NCBI RefSeq assembly: GCF_003217295.1
Contig: NZ_QJTJ01000007.1
Span: 1 to 64,000 of the forward strand
Reading direction: 5' to 3'
DNA from: Ureibacillus chungkukjangi
Lineage (GTDB): Bacteria; Bacillota; Bacilli; Bacillales_A; Planococcaceae
Length of the DNA stretch: 64,000 nt
Under the pieces are notes generated by a model. The model did no database searches, was not told the origin of the DNA, and saw only the letters and a program-made list of their open reading frames with translations. This document shows positions 16,601 to 24,420 of this stretch, piece by piece. Position 1 is the first letter of the stretch; each line of letters begins with the position of its first letter. The position numbers and the translations under genes were made by a program.

Positions 16601-16948
16601 TCATAAATGAATATTAAAATGATTCAATACAAATTTTTGAATTCCTAAAGATAAACCCCAAGCGATTGCTCCTGCAACTAGCGCTACTAATAATGGAAAC
16701 GAATGTTTTAACATCACATAGACAACTAATAATAAAATAATGGTTGCCGGTAAACCAATAATAACACCTATTGTAAAGGTTTGAATTTGTTTGACTGTTT
16801 CTCCTTGTACAGTTAACCAAAAAATACTTAGTAAGCTTATCAAAGGCAGTGCAGCAATAATTCCACCATATAGAGGAAATTTTTTAGCAAGCTCTGTTAC
16901 ACAGGCAATAATTAAAGCTGAAGTCAAAAGCTTTACCCAAATCATCAT
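16601..16948 (-). CDS. DUF3147 family membrane protein
   Basis: A 115-residue integral membrane protein with four hydrophobic segments. The pattern LTSALIIACVTELAKKFPLYGGIIAALPLIS is characteristic of DUF3147, whose role is unknown but which often accompanies small regulators. The start overlaps the stop of the upstream marR by four bases (ATGATG), so expression is coupled to that repressor and it is likely the effector or target membrane protein of the locus. Confidence 0.8.
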   Translation of the reverse strand: MMIWVKLLTSALIIACVTELAKKFPLYGGIIAALPLISLLSIFWLTVQGETVKQIQTFTIGVIIGLPATIILLLVVYVMLKHSFPLLVALVAGAIAWGLSLGIQKFVLNHFNIHL

Positions 16949-17337
16949 TTTGCCGCCTCACTCAATAAACGAAAGGCTTGTATTACTTGAGTTTTTTCGT
17001 CTTCTTTTAACTTATTTAGAGCTTTTTGTAGTTTAAGCTCGTCCAATTCTGTGTTTTCTTTAAGTACTGCTATGCCAGCTGATGTTAACTCTAAATATAC
17101 TTTTCTTTGATCTTGTTCACTTCGATTTTTAATAATCCAGCCATTCTTAACAAGTTTTTTAATATGTTCAGACGCTGTATTATGGGAAATTTTTAATGCT
17201 ACCGATACAAAACTTACAGTAACATCGTCTTCCTTCTGTATCATTTGTAAAATTCGTACGCTTTGATGTGAAATTGTCTGCTCATGTGTTGGGTGGAGAT
17301 AATAGTATATATCTGTAAAGTATGAATTCAGTTCCAT
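16945..17337 (-). CDS. MarR family transcriptional regulator
   Basis: A 130-residue winged-helix repressor: SHQSVRILQMIQKEDDVTVSFVSVALKISHNTASEHIKKLVKNGWI covers the recognition helix, and RSEQDQRKVYLELTSAG the wing. No cysteine is present, so a ligand rather than thiol chemistry is likely. ATG at 17337 follows GAGAGGTGCAAT. A 25-bp palindrome lies 30 bases upstream of the start, probably the autoregulatory operator. It is coupled to the DUF3147 gene. Confidence 0.9.
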   Translation of the reverse strand: MELNSYFTDIYYYLHPTHEQTISHQSVRILQMIQKEDDVTVSFVSVALKISHNTASEHIKKLVKNGWIIKNRSEQDQRKVYLELTSAGIAVLKENTELDELKLQKALNKLKEDEKTQVIQAFRLLSEAAK

Positions 17338-17368
17338 ATTGCACCTCTCAATAATATCGTCTCAATAG

Positions 17369-17393
17369 ATTATATCGTATTTTACGACATAAT
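17369..17393. promoter_or_regulatory. 25-bp palindrome, likely MarR operator
   Basis: Half-sites ATTATATCGTA and TACGACATAAT face each other across three bases, with one mismatched pair. An extra ATATCGT half-site lies at 17354-17360. Position upstream of the MarR gene, over its likely promoter, suggests autorepression. Confidence 0.7.
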
Positions 17394-17490
17394 TAAAGTC
17401 CATTAATTTTTAACTGCTCGAGAATCTGAATTGAGGGTACATAAACCAAAATGAAAATACTCATATTAGTCTTTGAAGGGAGCTGAAATT

Positions 17491-17682
17491 ATGACTAATA
17501 ACAAAGAATTCAATTCAAAAAGTAAAAATCCATTAGACCTTTCAAACGAAGAGGTTCGTTTTAGTAAAGATGAAGAGTTTGGGTTGATTACGGTTGAACA
17601 CCCAGAAAAAAACAACTCTAAAAAGCTACCGATGAAGGATGTTATTAAGAAGATGGATAACAATCAAGGCGGCATGGCTTAA
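17491..17682 (+). CDS. Small acidic hydrophilic protein, 63 aa
   Basis: Unrecognised. A charged protein without hydrophobic segments: NPLDLSNEEVRFSKDEEFG in the middle and KKMDNNQGGMA at the end. The ATG at 17491 is eight bases from GGGAG; the frame opening at 17473 has no site. It is a single-gene unit with its own terminator. Possibly a spore-associated small protein, but that is a guess with no motif behind it. Confidence 0.6.
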   Translation: MTNNKEFNSKSKNPLDLSNEEVRFSKDEEFGLITVEHPEKNNSKKLPMKDVIKKMDNNQGGMA

Positions 17683-17696
17683 CAACTATAAAAAAT

Positions 17697-17732
17697 AGCC
17701 TGTTAGGAATATTATCCCCAACAGGCTTTTTC
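17697..17732 (+). terminator. Intrinsic terminator of the small acidic gene
   Basis: Stem AGCCTGTT with AACAGGCT followed by T5. Confidence 0.88.
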
Positions 17733-17744
17733 GTATGAGATTTA

Positions 17745-18641
17745 TTAGCTTTTAATGTTTGGGAGAGGCTGTGTTTGGTAAACTCTTGAATTATCAGGCA
17801 CAGATTGAGTTAACCAAATATTCCCTCCAATTACTGAATTCTGTCCAATCGTTGTGTCTCCACCCAGAATTGTTGCACCAGCATAGATGACTACATTATC
17901 TTCTATATTAGGATGGCGTTTAATTCCTTTGATTGGATTACCGTGTTCATCAAGCGGGAAGCTCTTCGCTCCTAAAGTAACCCCTTGATAAATCTTCACA
18001 TTTTTTCCAATTGTACAAGTTTCACCGATTACAACACCAGTTCCATGATCTATAAAGAAGTACTCGCCAATAGATGCACCTGGGTGAATATCGATACCTG
18101 TAAGCTGATGTGCGTATTCTGACATAATTCTTGGAATTACTGGTACGCCCTCTTTATAAAGCTCATGTGCAATACGGTGAATCGTCATTGTTTGAATTGA
18201 AGGATAGCTTAGCAAGATTTCTTCAGTTGAAGTTGTTGCTGGGTCTCCATTATAGGCAGCTTGTATATCTGTTTGTAGGACTCTGCGAAGTTTCGGAAAT
18301 TTATTGATTAAATTCATCACGACTTCTTCAGAATGTTTGGTAATTTCACCTAGCGGGATATTGCTATCATTTAAAAGAACCTTTTCAATTAAATCCTTCA
18401 AATTTAATGCAGAGATTCTTAAATTATTACCTATTGTAATATTCAGCCTTGTATCATCATGTGTGACCTTATCACATAAACATGGGAAAAGTGCTGAACG
18501 AAAATTACGCAGTATTTTATAAATCGTTTCCTGCCCTTCAAAACCAATTGTCTTATCTATTGAAAAATAATCCTTATGTATCTCTTCAAGTGATTTCGAA
18601 ATATTTGGCACTTCATTATTCAGCCATTCATTCAATTTCAT
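17745..18641 (-). CDS. Serine O-acetyltransferase (EpsC/long type)
   Basis: Makes O-acetylserine from serine and acetyl-CoA, the first step of cysteine synthesis. The 298-residue protein has a helical N-terminal domain, then the SAT signature IHRIAHELYKEG, the active-site region GIDIHPGASIGEYFFIDHGTG, and left-handed helix hexapeptide repeats (VVIGETCTIGKNVKIYQGVTLGA) to about residue 285. The length matches the longer form annotated as EpsC-type rather than the 220-residue CysE. No cysK partner lies nearby. ATG at 18641 follows AAGGGGGAAAAGTACG. Confidence 0.92.
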   Translation of the reverse strand: MKLNEWLNNEVPNISKSLEEIHKDYFSIDKTIGFEGQETIYKILRNFRSALFPCLCDKVTHDDTRLNITIGNNLRISALNLKDLIEKVLLNDSNIPLGEITKHSEEVVMNLINKFPKLRRVLQTDIQAAYNGDPATTSTEEILLSYPSIQTMTIHRIAHELYKEGVPVIPRIMSEYAHQLTGIDIHPGASIGEYFFIDHGTGVVIGETCTIGKNVKIYQGVTLGAKSFPLDEHGNPIKGIKRHPNIEDNVVIYAGATILGGDTTIGQNSVIGGNIWLTQSVPDNSRVYQTQPLPNIKS

Positions 18642-18794
18642 CGTACTTTTCCCCCTTAATACGAATTTTTTAGCAAATGTATTTTTCTCGCCTGTCTATT
18701 ATTCTATGACACTCTTAGCTTTAAGTAAATAACTTCGGTTTGAAAGAATTTTAAATATTCCAAATCAATTGCTCGACTTACAAAATTTTGTTTA

Positions 18795-18832
18795 AAAAAG
18801 AGCAATCTCCTTTATAAATGCAAATTGCTTTG
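18795..18832 (-). terminator. Weak intrinsic terminator of the dehydrogenase gene
   Basis: Six-pair stem AGCAAT with ATTGCT followed on the minus strand by CTTTTTT. Confidence 0.55.
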
Positions 18833-18843
18833 TATTAAAAATA

Positions 18844-19815
18844 CTATTTATACACTTCTTCATTCACCGTATGCAGCAAGCGCTCACCTTGTAAGCCCTT
18901 TAAAATATTTATCACTCCAATTTCAACCATTTTATCCCTAGTCTCTTTAGTAGCACTTCCAATATGGGGTACAGCTATTACATTGTCTAGAGTAAGTAGT
19001 GGGTGATTGTGTCGAATCGGTTCTACTTCAAAAACATCCAGACCCGCAGCGAAAATCTTGTTTTCACTTAAAATCTTATATAAACCCTCCTCGTCTACTG
19101 TAGAGCCTCTAGAAACATTAACGAAAATACTTGTTGGTTTCATTTGCGAAAATTGTCCGTAGCCCATCATATGGTAAGTTTCTGCTGAAGCAGGAGCTAA
19201 CATGACTACATAATCTGACTCATTTAAAAGAGCTTCTAAATTACGATATTCAACATTAAGTTCATCTTCAATTTTTGGGTTAGGTCGTCGGTTCGTATAA
19301 ATTACCTCCATATTCAAAGCCTTTGCCTGCTTAGCGAGGATTTTACCAATTCGCCCCATCCCGATGATTCCTAATTTAGCCCCAGAAATTTTTTGACCGG
19401 CAAATAAAAACGGTCCCCAGCTTTCCCACTTATTATCTTTAATAAATTGTATACTTTCCCCAACTCGTCTTGCACAGGCAAGCATCAGTGTTAATGCAAG
19501 TTCAGCAACGGCTTCAGACAGTACATCCGGCGTGTGACCAACCGGAATCCCGCGCTTTGTTGCCTCTTTTATATCAATATTGTCAAAGCCAACTGCCATC
19601 GTACTAACAATTTTCAACTTTTTGGCATGCTCAAAAAACTCGGAGTCTAGCTGATCCGTAACATTTGTGAAGATTGCATCTGCATCAGCAACTTCTTTAA
19701 GCAGCGCTTCTTTTGGCATAACTCTATTTTCTTCTGTCCACATGAACACTTCATAATCTTCTGGAATCAGCTTTAAGAGAGGAGATTGAATCGAACGAGT
19801 AAATAATATTTTCAT
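18844..19815 (-). CDS. D-isomer 2-hydroxyacid dehydrogenase (glyoxylate/hydroxypyruvate reductase type)
   Basis: A 323-residue NAD(P)-dependent enzyme. The Rossmann motif LGIIGMGRIGKILAKQA lies near residue 150, followed by NRRP, a cofactor loop suggesting NADPH. The catalytic arginine is in NVSRGSTVDEE, the glutamate in EVEPIRHNHP and the histidine in VPHIGSATKETR. Closest in layout to GyaR/GhrB reductases of glyoxylate, hydroxypyruvate or 2-ketogluconate. ATG at 19815 follows AAAAGGTAGTGAAAGT. Single gene. Confidence 0.9.
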   Translation of the reverse strand: MKILFTRSIQSPLLKLIPEDYEVFMWTEENRVMPKEALLKEVADADAIFTNVTDQLDSEFFEHAKKLKIVSTMAVGFDNIDIKEATKRGIPVGHTPDVLSEAVAELALTLMLACARRVGESIQFIKDNKWESWGPFLFAGQKISGAKLGIIGMGRIGKILAKQAKALNMEVIYTNRRPNPKIEDELNVEYRNLEALLNESDYVVMLAPASAETYHMMGYGQFSQMKPTSIFVNVSRGSTVDEEGLYKILSENKIFAAGLDVFEVEPIRHNHPLLTLDNVIAVPHIGSATKETRDKMVEIGVINILKGLQGERLLHTVNEEVYK

Positions 19816-19956
19816 ACTTTCACTACCTTTTAGTATAATTTTACAGCATTTTCCTAACTGAGACTACGGTTGATTTAATTAGAAACTCTTTTTATAAGTG
19901 ATTTTATGATGATTTTGAAATGTGGTGGGGATGATAGTGGGGATTTTGCTATTTGA

Positions 19957-20164
19957 ATGCTTTTCATTTTCGCTATGAAAAGCATCCGGGGCTGCTTCTT
20001 CCTGTGGTATGCGTTTCATTTTCACTATGAAACGCATCCGGGGCTGCTTTTTCTTGTGTTATTCGTTTCATCCACTCTATGAAACGCATCTCACTCTCTT
20101 TCTCCCCTCACTACACTTTTCTTTTCTACTATCAAACGCATCCGACACAGCTCCTACTCTAAAA
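19957..20164. repeat. 52-bp tandem array, four units each with a 29-base hairpin
   Basis: Units begin at 19957, 20009, 20061 and 20113, exactly 52 bases apart. Each has a 29-base palindrome and a 23-base spacer. Unit 1 has arms ATGCTTTTCAT/ATGAAAAGCAT, unit 2 ATGCGTTTCAT/ATGAAACGCAT: a paired change that keeps the stem. Unit 3 has ATTCGTTTCAT/ATGAAACGCAT and unit 4 is degraded. Spacers 1 and 2 share CCGGGGCTGCTT; spacers 3 and 4 have diverged. The array fills the gap after the dehydrogenase start and ends at the next gene's stop. Confidence 0.9.
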
Positions 20165-20386
20165 AATCAATTCCATAAACTCGCTCAAGCGGATTAATAG
20201 AAAACTTAAGAAAGCTGCGATTGATCGAAGTAATCCGGTTTTCACTAATACAAAAAGTGTGAAACCTACTACGATTACTGTATTTACGACTGCTAATATA
20301 CGAGTTAAACCATTAAATACTCTTGCTTTTGCCAATAAAAATAGCAATGCGTATAGAATTATTCCGATGAAAAATAGCTGAAACAC
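20159..20386 (-). CDS. Small two-pass membrane protein, 75 aa
   Basis: Unrecognised. Hydrophobic segments span about residues 2-20 and 28-50, followed by an amphipathic FLSFLLIRLSEFMELIF tail. The start is GTG at 20386 behind GAGGACAGACT. The stop codon lies at the edge of the fourth 52-bp repeat, so the array forms its 3' untranslated region. Confidence 0.5.
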   Translation of the reverse strand: MFQLFFIGIILYALLFLLAKARVFNGLTRILAVVNTVIVVGFTLFVLVKTGLLRSIAAFLSFLLIRLSEFMELIF

Positions 20387-20420
20387 AGTCTGTCCTCACT
20401 TTCACTTATATTCCAAACAT

Positions 20421-20454
20421 TCAAAAAACAACGCTGTATTAGTTACAGCGTTGT
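20421..20454 (-). terminator. Intrinsic terminator of the 20443-20670 gene
   Basis: Perfect 11-bp stem ACAACGCTGTA with TACAGCGTTGT containing the stop codon, then six T on the minus strand. Confidence 0.92.
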
Positions 20455-20670
20455 GACTTGGCTATTATCTACTTTTAAGTAAATGACTAATTCCTGACGA
20501 TAGACCGAGTTCTCTAGATAGTGATCTAAGGTATGGAAATCGTATTTAAAGCTACCGAATGGAAATGTTACATTTTCACCTTGAACTGCAGCAAGTAACC
20601 CCGATACGTCATTCGATACCATTTCCAAAACTTCTTCTCCTGTCGCTGTTATAACAAAGATAACGTTCAT
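20443..20670 (-). CDS. Hypothetical protein, 75 aa
   Basis: Unrecognised small soluble protein. It starts MNVIFVITATGEEVLEM and looks like an alpha/beta domain with no signal peptide. ATG at 20670 follows GAAGGAGAGATTTTA, so the frame reaching 20700 is not used. It lies 16 bases downstream of the tubby-like gene and has a strong terminator overlapping its stop, so these two genes form one transcript. Confidence 0.6.
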   Translation of the reverse strand: MNVIFVITATGEEVLEMVSNDVSGLLAAVQGENVTFPFGSFKYDFHTLDHYLENSVYRQELVIYLKVDNSQVTTL

Positions 20671-20686
20671 TAAAATCTCTCCTTCA

Positions 20687-21217
20687 TTAAGCGCCAACAA
20701 ATAATGTTGCTTGGCATATCCCTACAAAAAATTCAGGCTGTTGAATTGGGCTGTTTTCATGAATCTGCAATGTCATATGAAATTCCCCCAACTCTTCGCT
20801 AAATTCTGCTTTCCATTTTGCAATCTCTACTTCATCTAGTAGGAAATTTGACCAATCTTCGAATTCTTTTTCGAGTTGGATTTTAAGCTTCCTATCTGTG
20901 ATAAAAAGTGTTGGAAGTCCGATTCGCCAGTTTTCGTACGAGATAATGTACTTTTTCTTAGAGGCTACTTCCACAGCTTCAAACCAAAGCTTTCCTCTTC
21001 TACTGATTTTTTTTACTGTGAAAAGCATTTCTCTTTGACTATCGAGCACCTCATATTTTAAAAAATATCGAAAATCAAACATTTTATCAAAGGTTCTTTT
21101 CAAATAGTTTTCATAAACTCGCTGCGAATATAAAATCACTTGCCCTTGCTCATCCATTACAGGAACCTCTCCTGTATGCTCAATAGCTTCTGGATGACGA
21201 TATGTATAAGTCTTCAT
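20687..21217 (-). CDS. Tubby C-terminal-like domain protein
   Basis: A 176-residue cytoplasmic protein whose layout fits the bacterial tubby C-terminal-like (LURP-one related) group: a short YTYRHPEAIEHTGEVPVMDEQ lead, a beta-rich core (FDFRYFLKYEVLDS, LFTVKKISRRGKLWFEAVE), and a final FFVGICQATLFVG hydrophobic helix such as sits in the barrel of these folds. Function unknown. ATG at 21217 follows GGTGGAGATTAC; the upstream frame extension to 21301 is unsupported. Family call is by pattern and moderate. Confidence 0.55.
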   Translation of the reverse strand: MKTYTYRHPEAIEHTGEVPVMDEQGQVILYSQRVYENYLKRTFDKMFDFRYFLKYEVLDSQREMLFTVKKISRRGKLWFEAVEVASKKKYIISYENWRIGLPTLFITDRKLKIQLEKEFEDWSNFLLDEVEIAKWKAEFSEELGEFHMTLQIHENSPIQQPEFFVGICQATLFVGA

Positions 21218-21299
21218 GTAATCTCCACCAAAATAATATTTAACAATCATAATAGTAGTAGATAAATTACATTTTAGAAAGCTTGAGGGACTAAAATAC

Positions 21300-21333
21300 A
21301 AAAAAAGATTCTACAGCTGTTAACTGTAGAACC
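21300..21333 (-). terminator. Intrinsic terminator of the aspartokinase gene
   Basis: Stem TTCTACAG with CTGTAGAA followed on the minus strand by seven T. Confidence 0.9.
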
Positions 21334-21355
21334 TTTTAAAGGAACTAGATGTTGC

Positions 21356-22717
21356 CTAGCCCACTGTTATGGGAGCAAAAAATTCGTCGTAAAGGGCACG
21401 CAGGATTTGGTTTTCTGTTTGTGAAAGAACGCCAAATACTAGGCTTACTTCTGAGGAACCTTGGTTGATCATTTCGATATTCGCACCAGTTCTAGAAATT
21501 GCTGCTGCTGCACGAGCTGCTAGGCCAGTATTATTACGCATACCTTCGCCTACAATTACAATCATAGAAATACCATGACGGAAATATACATCATCAGCAT
21601 GCAACTCTTCTTTTACACGAGTAACAATTCGTTGTTCTTTTTCTTCCGTCAATTGGTTTGAACGGATAATTACAGAAATATCGTCTAAACCTGATGGTGT
21701 ATGTTCATATGAAATTTGCTCTTCTTCAATAATTTGAAGAAGCTTTCGTCCAAAACCAATTTCACGATTCATCAGATATTTAGAAACATAAAGAATTGAA
21801 AAACCATTATCTGCTGAAATCCCCGTTACAGGACGACCTGTTAAAGTACGAGTTGGAAGAATTTTCGTTCCTGGTGCAGATGGATTGTTTGTATTTTTAA
21901 CGTTTACAGGAATGCTTAATTTATATACTGGCATTAATGCTTCGTCATGGAATACTGAAAACCCAGAATACGAAAGCTCTCTCATTTCACGATAAGTGAT
22001 TTCTGAGATACCAACAGGATCATTTACAACCTTAGGATTTGCCGAGAATACACAGTCAACATCAGTAAAGTTTTCATACAGATCTGCTTTCACGCTAGCC
22101 GCTAAAATAGAGCCTGTGATATCAGAGCCTCCACGGTCAAATGTGCGTAGGATACCCTCTTTTGTATAGCCAAAGAAACCTGGGAACACAACGATTTCAT
22201 CGCCGCTACCTAAGTTCTTAAGATTTTCATATGATTCAGCAAGAGCATACGTACGCTCTGGGAAATCATTTAGTACTAATCCATCTTTAGGACTCACATA
22301 TTTTGCAGGCATACCAATAGAAGTGAAGTATTCCGCAATCAATTTTGCGTTATTGTCTTCCCCACTAGCTTTTATATTGTCAATGAATATAAATTCATTT
22401 GTTTTATCATAAGCGATACGTTCTTGCAAATCCTTTGCAATCACTTCGCAAATTGAATTATCTAAACCAAGATCCTCTGCAATCTCTTTAAATCGATTCA
22501 CAACAGCTTGTAACTTTTTTGTTACGTCCCCATTATTAAGAGCTGCATCAGCTAATTCGATTAACATATCCGTTACTTTAATATCGTCTCCGAAACGTTT
22601 ACCTGGAGCTGATACTGCAATAATCTTTCTTGCAGGATTGGATTTTATAATATTTGCTACTTTTCTAATTTGTTCAGCGTTAGCAACGGATGTACCACCA
22701 AATTTACATACAATCAT
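21356..22717 (-). CDS. Aspartate kinase (YclM/ThrD type)
   Basis: Phosphorylates aspartate, the first step to lysine, threonine and methionine. The 453-residue monofunctional enzyme matches Bacillus YclM (aspartokinase III) closely: VCKFGGTSVANAEQ at the start, KASGEDNNAKLIAEYF, DRGGSDITGSILAA, ENFTDVDCVF and FSVFHDEALMP in the kinase domain, then two ACT domains (GFSILYVSKYLMNREIGF and NIEMINQGSSEVS). No lysine riboswitch or T-box is present; a short leader follows a strong promoter. ATG at 22717 follows GGATTTGGTGAA. Confidence 0.95.
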   Translation of the reverse strand: MIVCKFGGTSVANAEQIRKVANIIKSNPARKIIAVSAPGKRFGDDIKVTDMLIELADAALNNGDVTKKLQAVVNRFKEIAEDLGLDNSICEVIAKDLQERIAYDKTNEFIFIDNIKASGEDNNAKLIAEYFTSIGMPAKYVSPKDGLVLNDFPERTYALAESYENLKNLGSGDEIVVFPGFFGYTKEGILRTFDRGGSDITGSILAASVKADLYENFTDVDCVFSANPKVVNDPVGISEITYREMRELSYSGFSVFHDEALMPVYKLSIPVNVKNTNNPSAPGTKILPTRTLTGRPVTGISADNGFSILYVSKYLMNREIGFGRKLLQIIEEEQISYEHTPSGLDDISVIIRSNQLTEEKEQRIVTRVKEELHADDVYFRHGISMIVIVGEGMRNNTGLAARAAAAISRTGANIEMINQGSSEVSLVFGVLSQTENQILRALYDEFFAPITVG

Positions 22718-22775
22718 TTCACCAAATCCTTACTATTCAAAATTGTATTTCCCGAAAAAACATTTGATTGTTCAC

Positions 22776-22804
22776 AGTGTACAAACTTTATATCCTGACG
22801 TCAA
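22776..22804 (-). promoter_or_regulatory. Sigma-A promoter of the aspartokinase gene
   Basis: On the minus strand TTGACG and TACACT are separated by exactly 17 bases. Transcription should start near 22769, giving a leader of about 50 bases, too short for a lysine riboswitch. Confidence 0.85.
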
Positions 22805-22923
22805 GACTATTTAGAGAAATCAGTAAGTTTTGTACTAAAAGTGAACTTAAATTTAGAGCGGGATATTCATGATATTTAAAATTACTTATACAGCTTTTTA
22901 GATAAGTCAGTATATAATATGTA

Positions 22924-22968
22924 ATTTCTCGATTTAGGAAAGCATAATTGCCTAAATCCAGGAGAAAT
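22924..22968. other. Long imperfect hairpin in a gene-free stretch
   Basis: ATTTCTCGATTTAGG pairs with CCTAAATC-CAG-GAGAAAT across a 12-base loop: 15 pairs with a three-base bulge. It has no T run, so it is not a standard terminator. The remainder of 22718-23166 holds the aspartokinase promoter and another hairpin; I see no gene in it. Confidence 0.6.
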
Positions 22969-23018
22969 CAGCATTAAATTTTAGACTAGATTAGTTCCAT
23001 AGTAATCAGAAATCTAAG

Positions 23019-23058
23019 AAAAGAAAACCGTGTACATCGTTTGCACACGATGCACACG
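23019..23058 (-). terminator. Probable terminator of the CopD-like gene
   Basis: On the minus strand CGTGTGCATCGT pairs with ACGATGTACACG (one mismatch) and is followed by GTTTTCTTTTC. It lies 109 bases past the stop of the CopD-like gene. A flanking AACCGT could pair instead with ACGGTT and compete with the stem. Confidence 0.55.
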
Positions 23059-23166
23059 ATTGATTAACAATACGGTTACATAAATCTCAAATTTTTGATA
23101 CGTCAATTTATTATATAACATCTTGACTGTTTCGCAAGACACAATAATTGTAATTTGTATACAAAT

Positions 23167-24198
23167 TTATATCATAAGGATAATTGAAGGTAAATTTGAC
23201 TGTAAGTTTAGGGTCACAAAGCTTGCGATAAAGATGGTTAAAATGAGAAGCAACATAAATTCAAGCTTAAATATTGTGATTAAATCTGCAACTACTTTCC
23301 CTTTTTTCCGCCTTTTCCAAATTACAGCTCTTAAAAATAACAAAATAATTATGACAAAGGCATTTACAAGTAATGCAATTCCCCAAGTTGTGCCTATGAA
23401 ATCTATATTGGGAGAAAGCAAATACACTCTTCCACTGCAAAGAATTATTAATAAAAGAATGCTTAAAAAAGCAGCTTTGTTGAAAAAACGTAAAAAGTAT
23501 TTTATATAAAGTCTTTGCTTTCGCCAAAATAATAGGATAAATACAATGCCTGCTGCCCAAAAGGATACTACAAAAAGCTGGATAATATTTAATCCCACTA
23601 AAATATAATTTGCTGAATTCATTTCATCTATATATCCACTTATACCTTTTATGATGCCTATTAAGATAACCCAAAAATAATTAAATAATTGATTTTTAAA
23701 TAAAAATATTAATCCAATTATGGAAATAAGGAAGGAAGCAAATAATAACTTTCCGATATTCGTTCCAATTAGCAAAACTAATTTATCAAGTATCTCGTAG
23801 AAAGAAGAAGCTTCCAAATAGATAAAAAGTATAGTTAGTATGCCTAACAAGTGAAGAATCTGAAAAAACCTACCATAAAGTACATATTTTTTTCTAAGTT
23901 CAAAGGAATACGTCCGAACAATTTGCCAGAGAAGTGCCCAGCCTATCATCAAAAATAATCCTAGAAAATAAATGCTTTTCGAAGTTATTGACAAAAGCTG
24001 TTCTGTCAGTTGTCGTTTCTCCCCATCTTGCACTACCATTGTCCCAGGGGCATCTTCCAGATGATCTATACTTCCTGTAATAGCAACTGACGAATCCAGC
24101 GCTGCTACCTGGCTCCCTTCTACCTGAAAGCCCATTGTAACAAATAACAAGCCAATTAATAATAAGCAACTAGATAGTCTAAAAATTTTGTGAGTCAA
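23167..24198 (-). CDS. CopD family membrane protein (copper-related), lacking a CopC domain
   Basis: A 343-residue protein with a signal peptide, about 55 extracytoplasmic residues, then eight hydrophobic segments whose pattern (SITSKSIYFLGLFLMIGWALLW, GRFFQILHLLGILTIL, SFWAAGIVFILLFW) fits the CopD/YcnJ membrane domain for copper transport. Bacillus YcnJ carries an N-terminal CopC domain; here only a short spacer stands in that position. The likely start is TTG at 24198 behind AAGGGGAATGAAAA. Copper function is inferred from the family. Confidence 0.65.
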   Translation of the reverse strand: MTHKIFRLSSCLLLIGLLFVTMGFQVEGSQVAALDSSVAITGSIDHLEDAPGTMVVQDGEKRQLTEQLLSITSKSIYFLGLFLMIGWALLWQIVRTYSFELRKKYVLYGRFFQILHLLGILTILFIYLEASSFYEILDKLVLLIGTNIGKLLFASFLISIIGLIFLFKNQLFNYFWVILIGIIKGISGYIDEMNSANYILVGLNIIQLFVVSFWAAGIVFILLFWRKQRLYIKYFLRFFNKAAFLSILLLIILCSGRVYLLSPNIDFIGTTWGIALLVNAFVIIILLFLRAVIWKRRKKGKVVADLITIFKLEFMLLLILTIFIASFVTLNLQSNLPSIILMI

Positions 24199-24373
24199 TT
24201 TTCATTCCCCTTTATTACTACTTATTTTATTCACGAATTTTATTTTGGGGAGCAAAAATCCAATTGATTGCTTATAAATTAGCATTTTAAAAAGAATTTC
24301 TCTAAAAGAGGAAAAATGAGGTCGAGAGATACAAATAATCTCATATTCGGGGCGATTTCACATAAACACTTAA

Positions 24374-24420
24374 ATAAAAAAGCAAAAGGATAGGTCGAGT
24401 TTAATACCCACCTATCCTTT
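24374..24420 (-). terminator. Intrinsic terminator of topB
   Basis: Stem AAAGGATAGGT with ACCTATCCTTT, containing the topB stop codon, then TTGCTTTTTT on the minus strand. Confidence 0.9.

Noticed and set aside
19957-20164. CRISPR array
   Set aside because: The units are palindromic with similar spacers, one unit is decayed, and no cas gene is present.
22718-22804. Lysine riboswitch or T-box before the aspartokinase
   Set aside because: The leader after the TTGACG/TACACT promoter is only about 50 bases and shows no consensus.
24306-24414. A 26-codon plus-strand frame after AAAGAGGAAAA at 24316
   Set aside because: It ends in the topB terminator, has no domain and overlaps a well-formed hairpin; chance is more likely.
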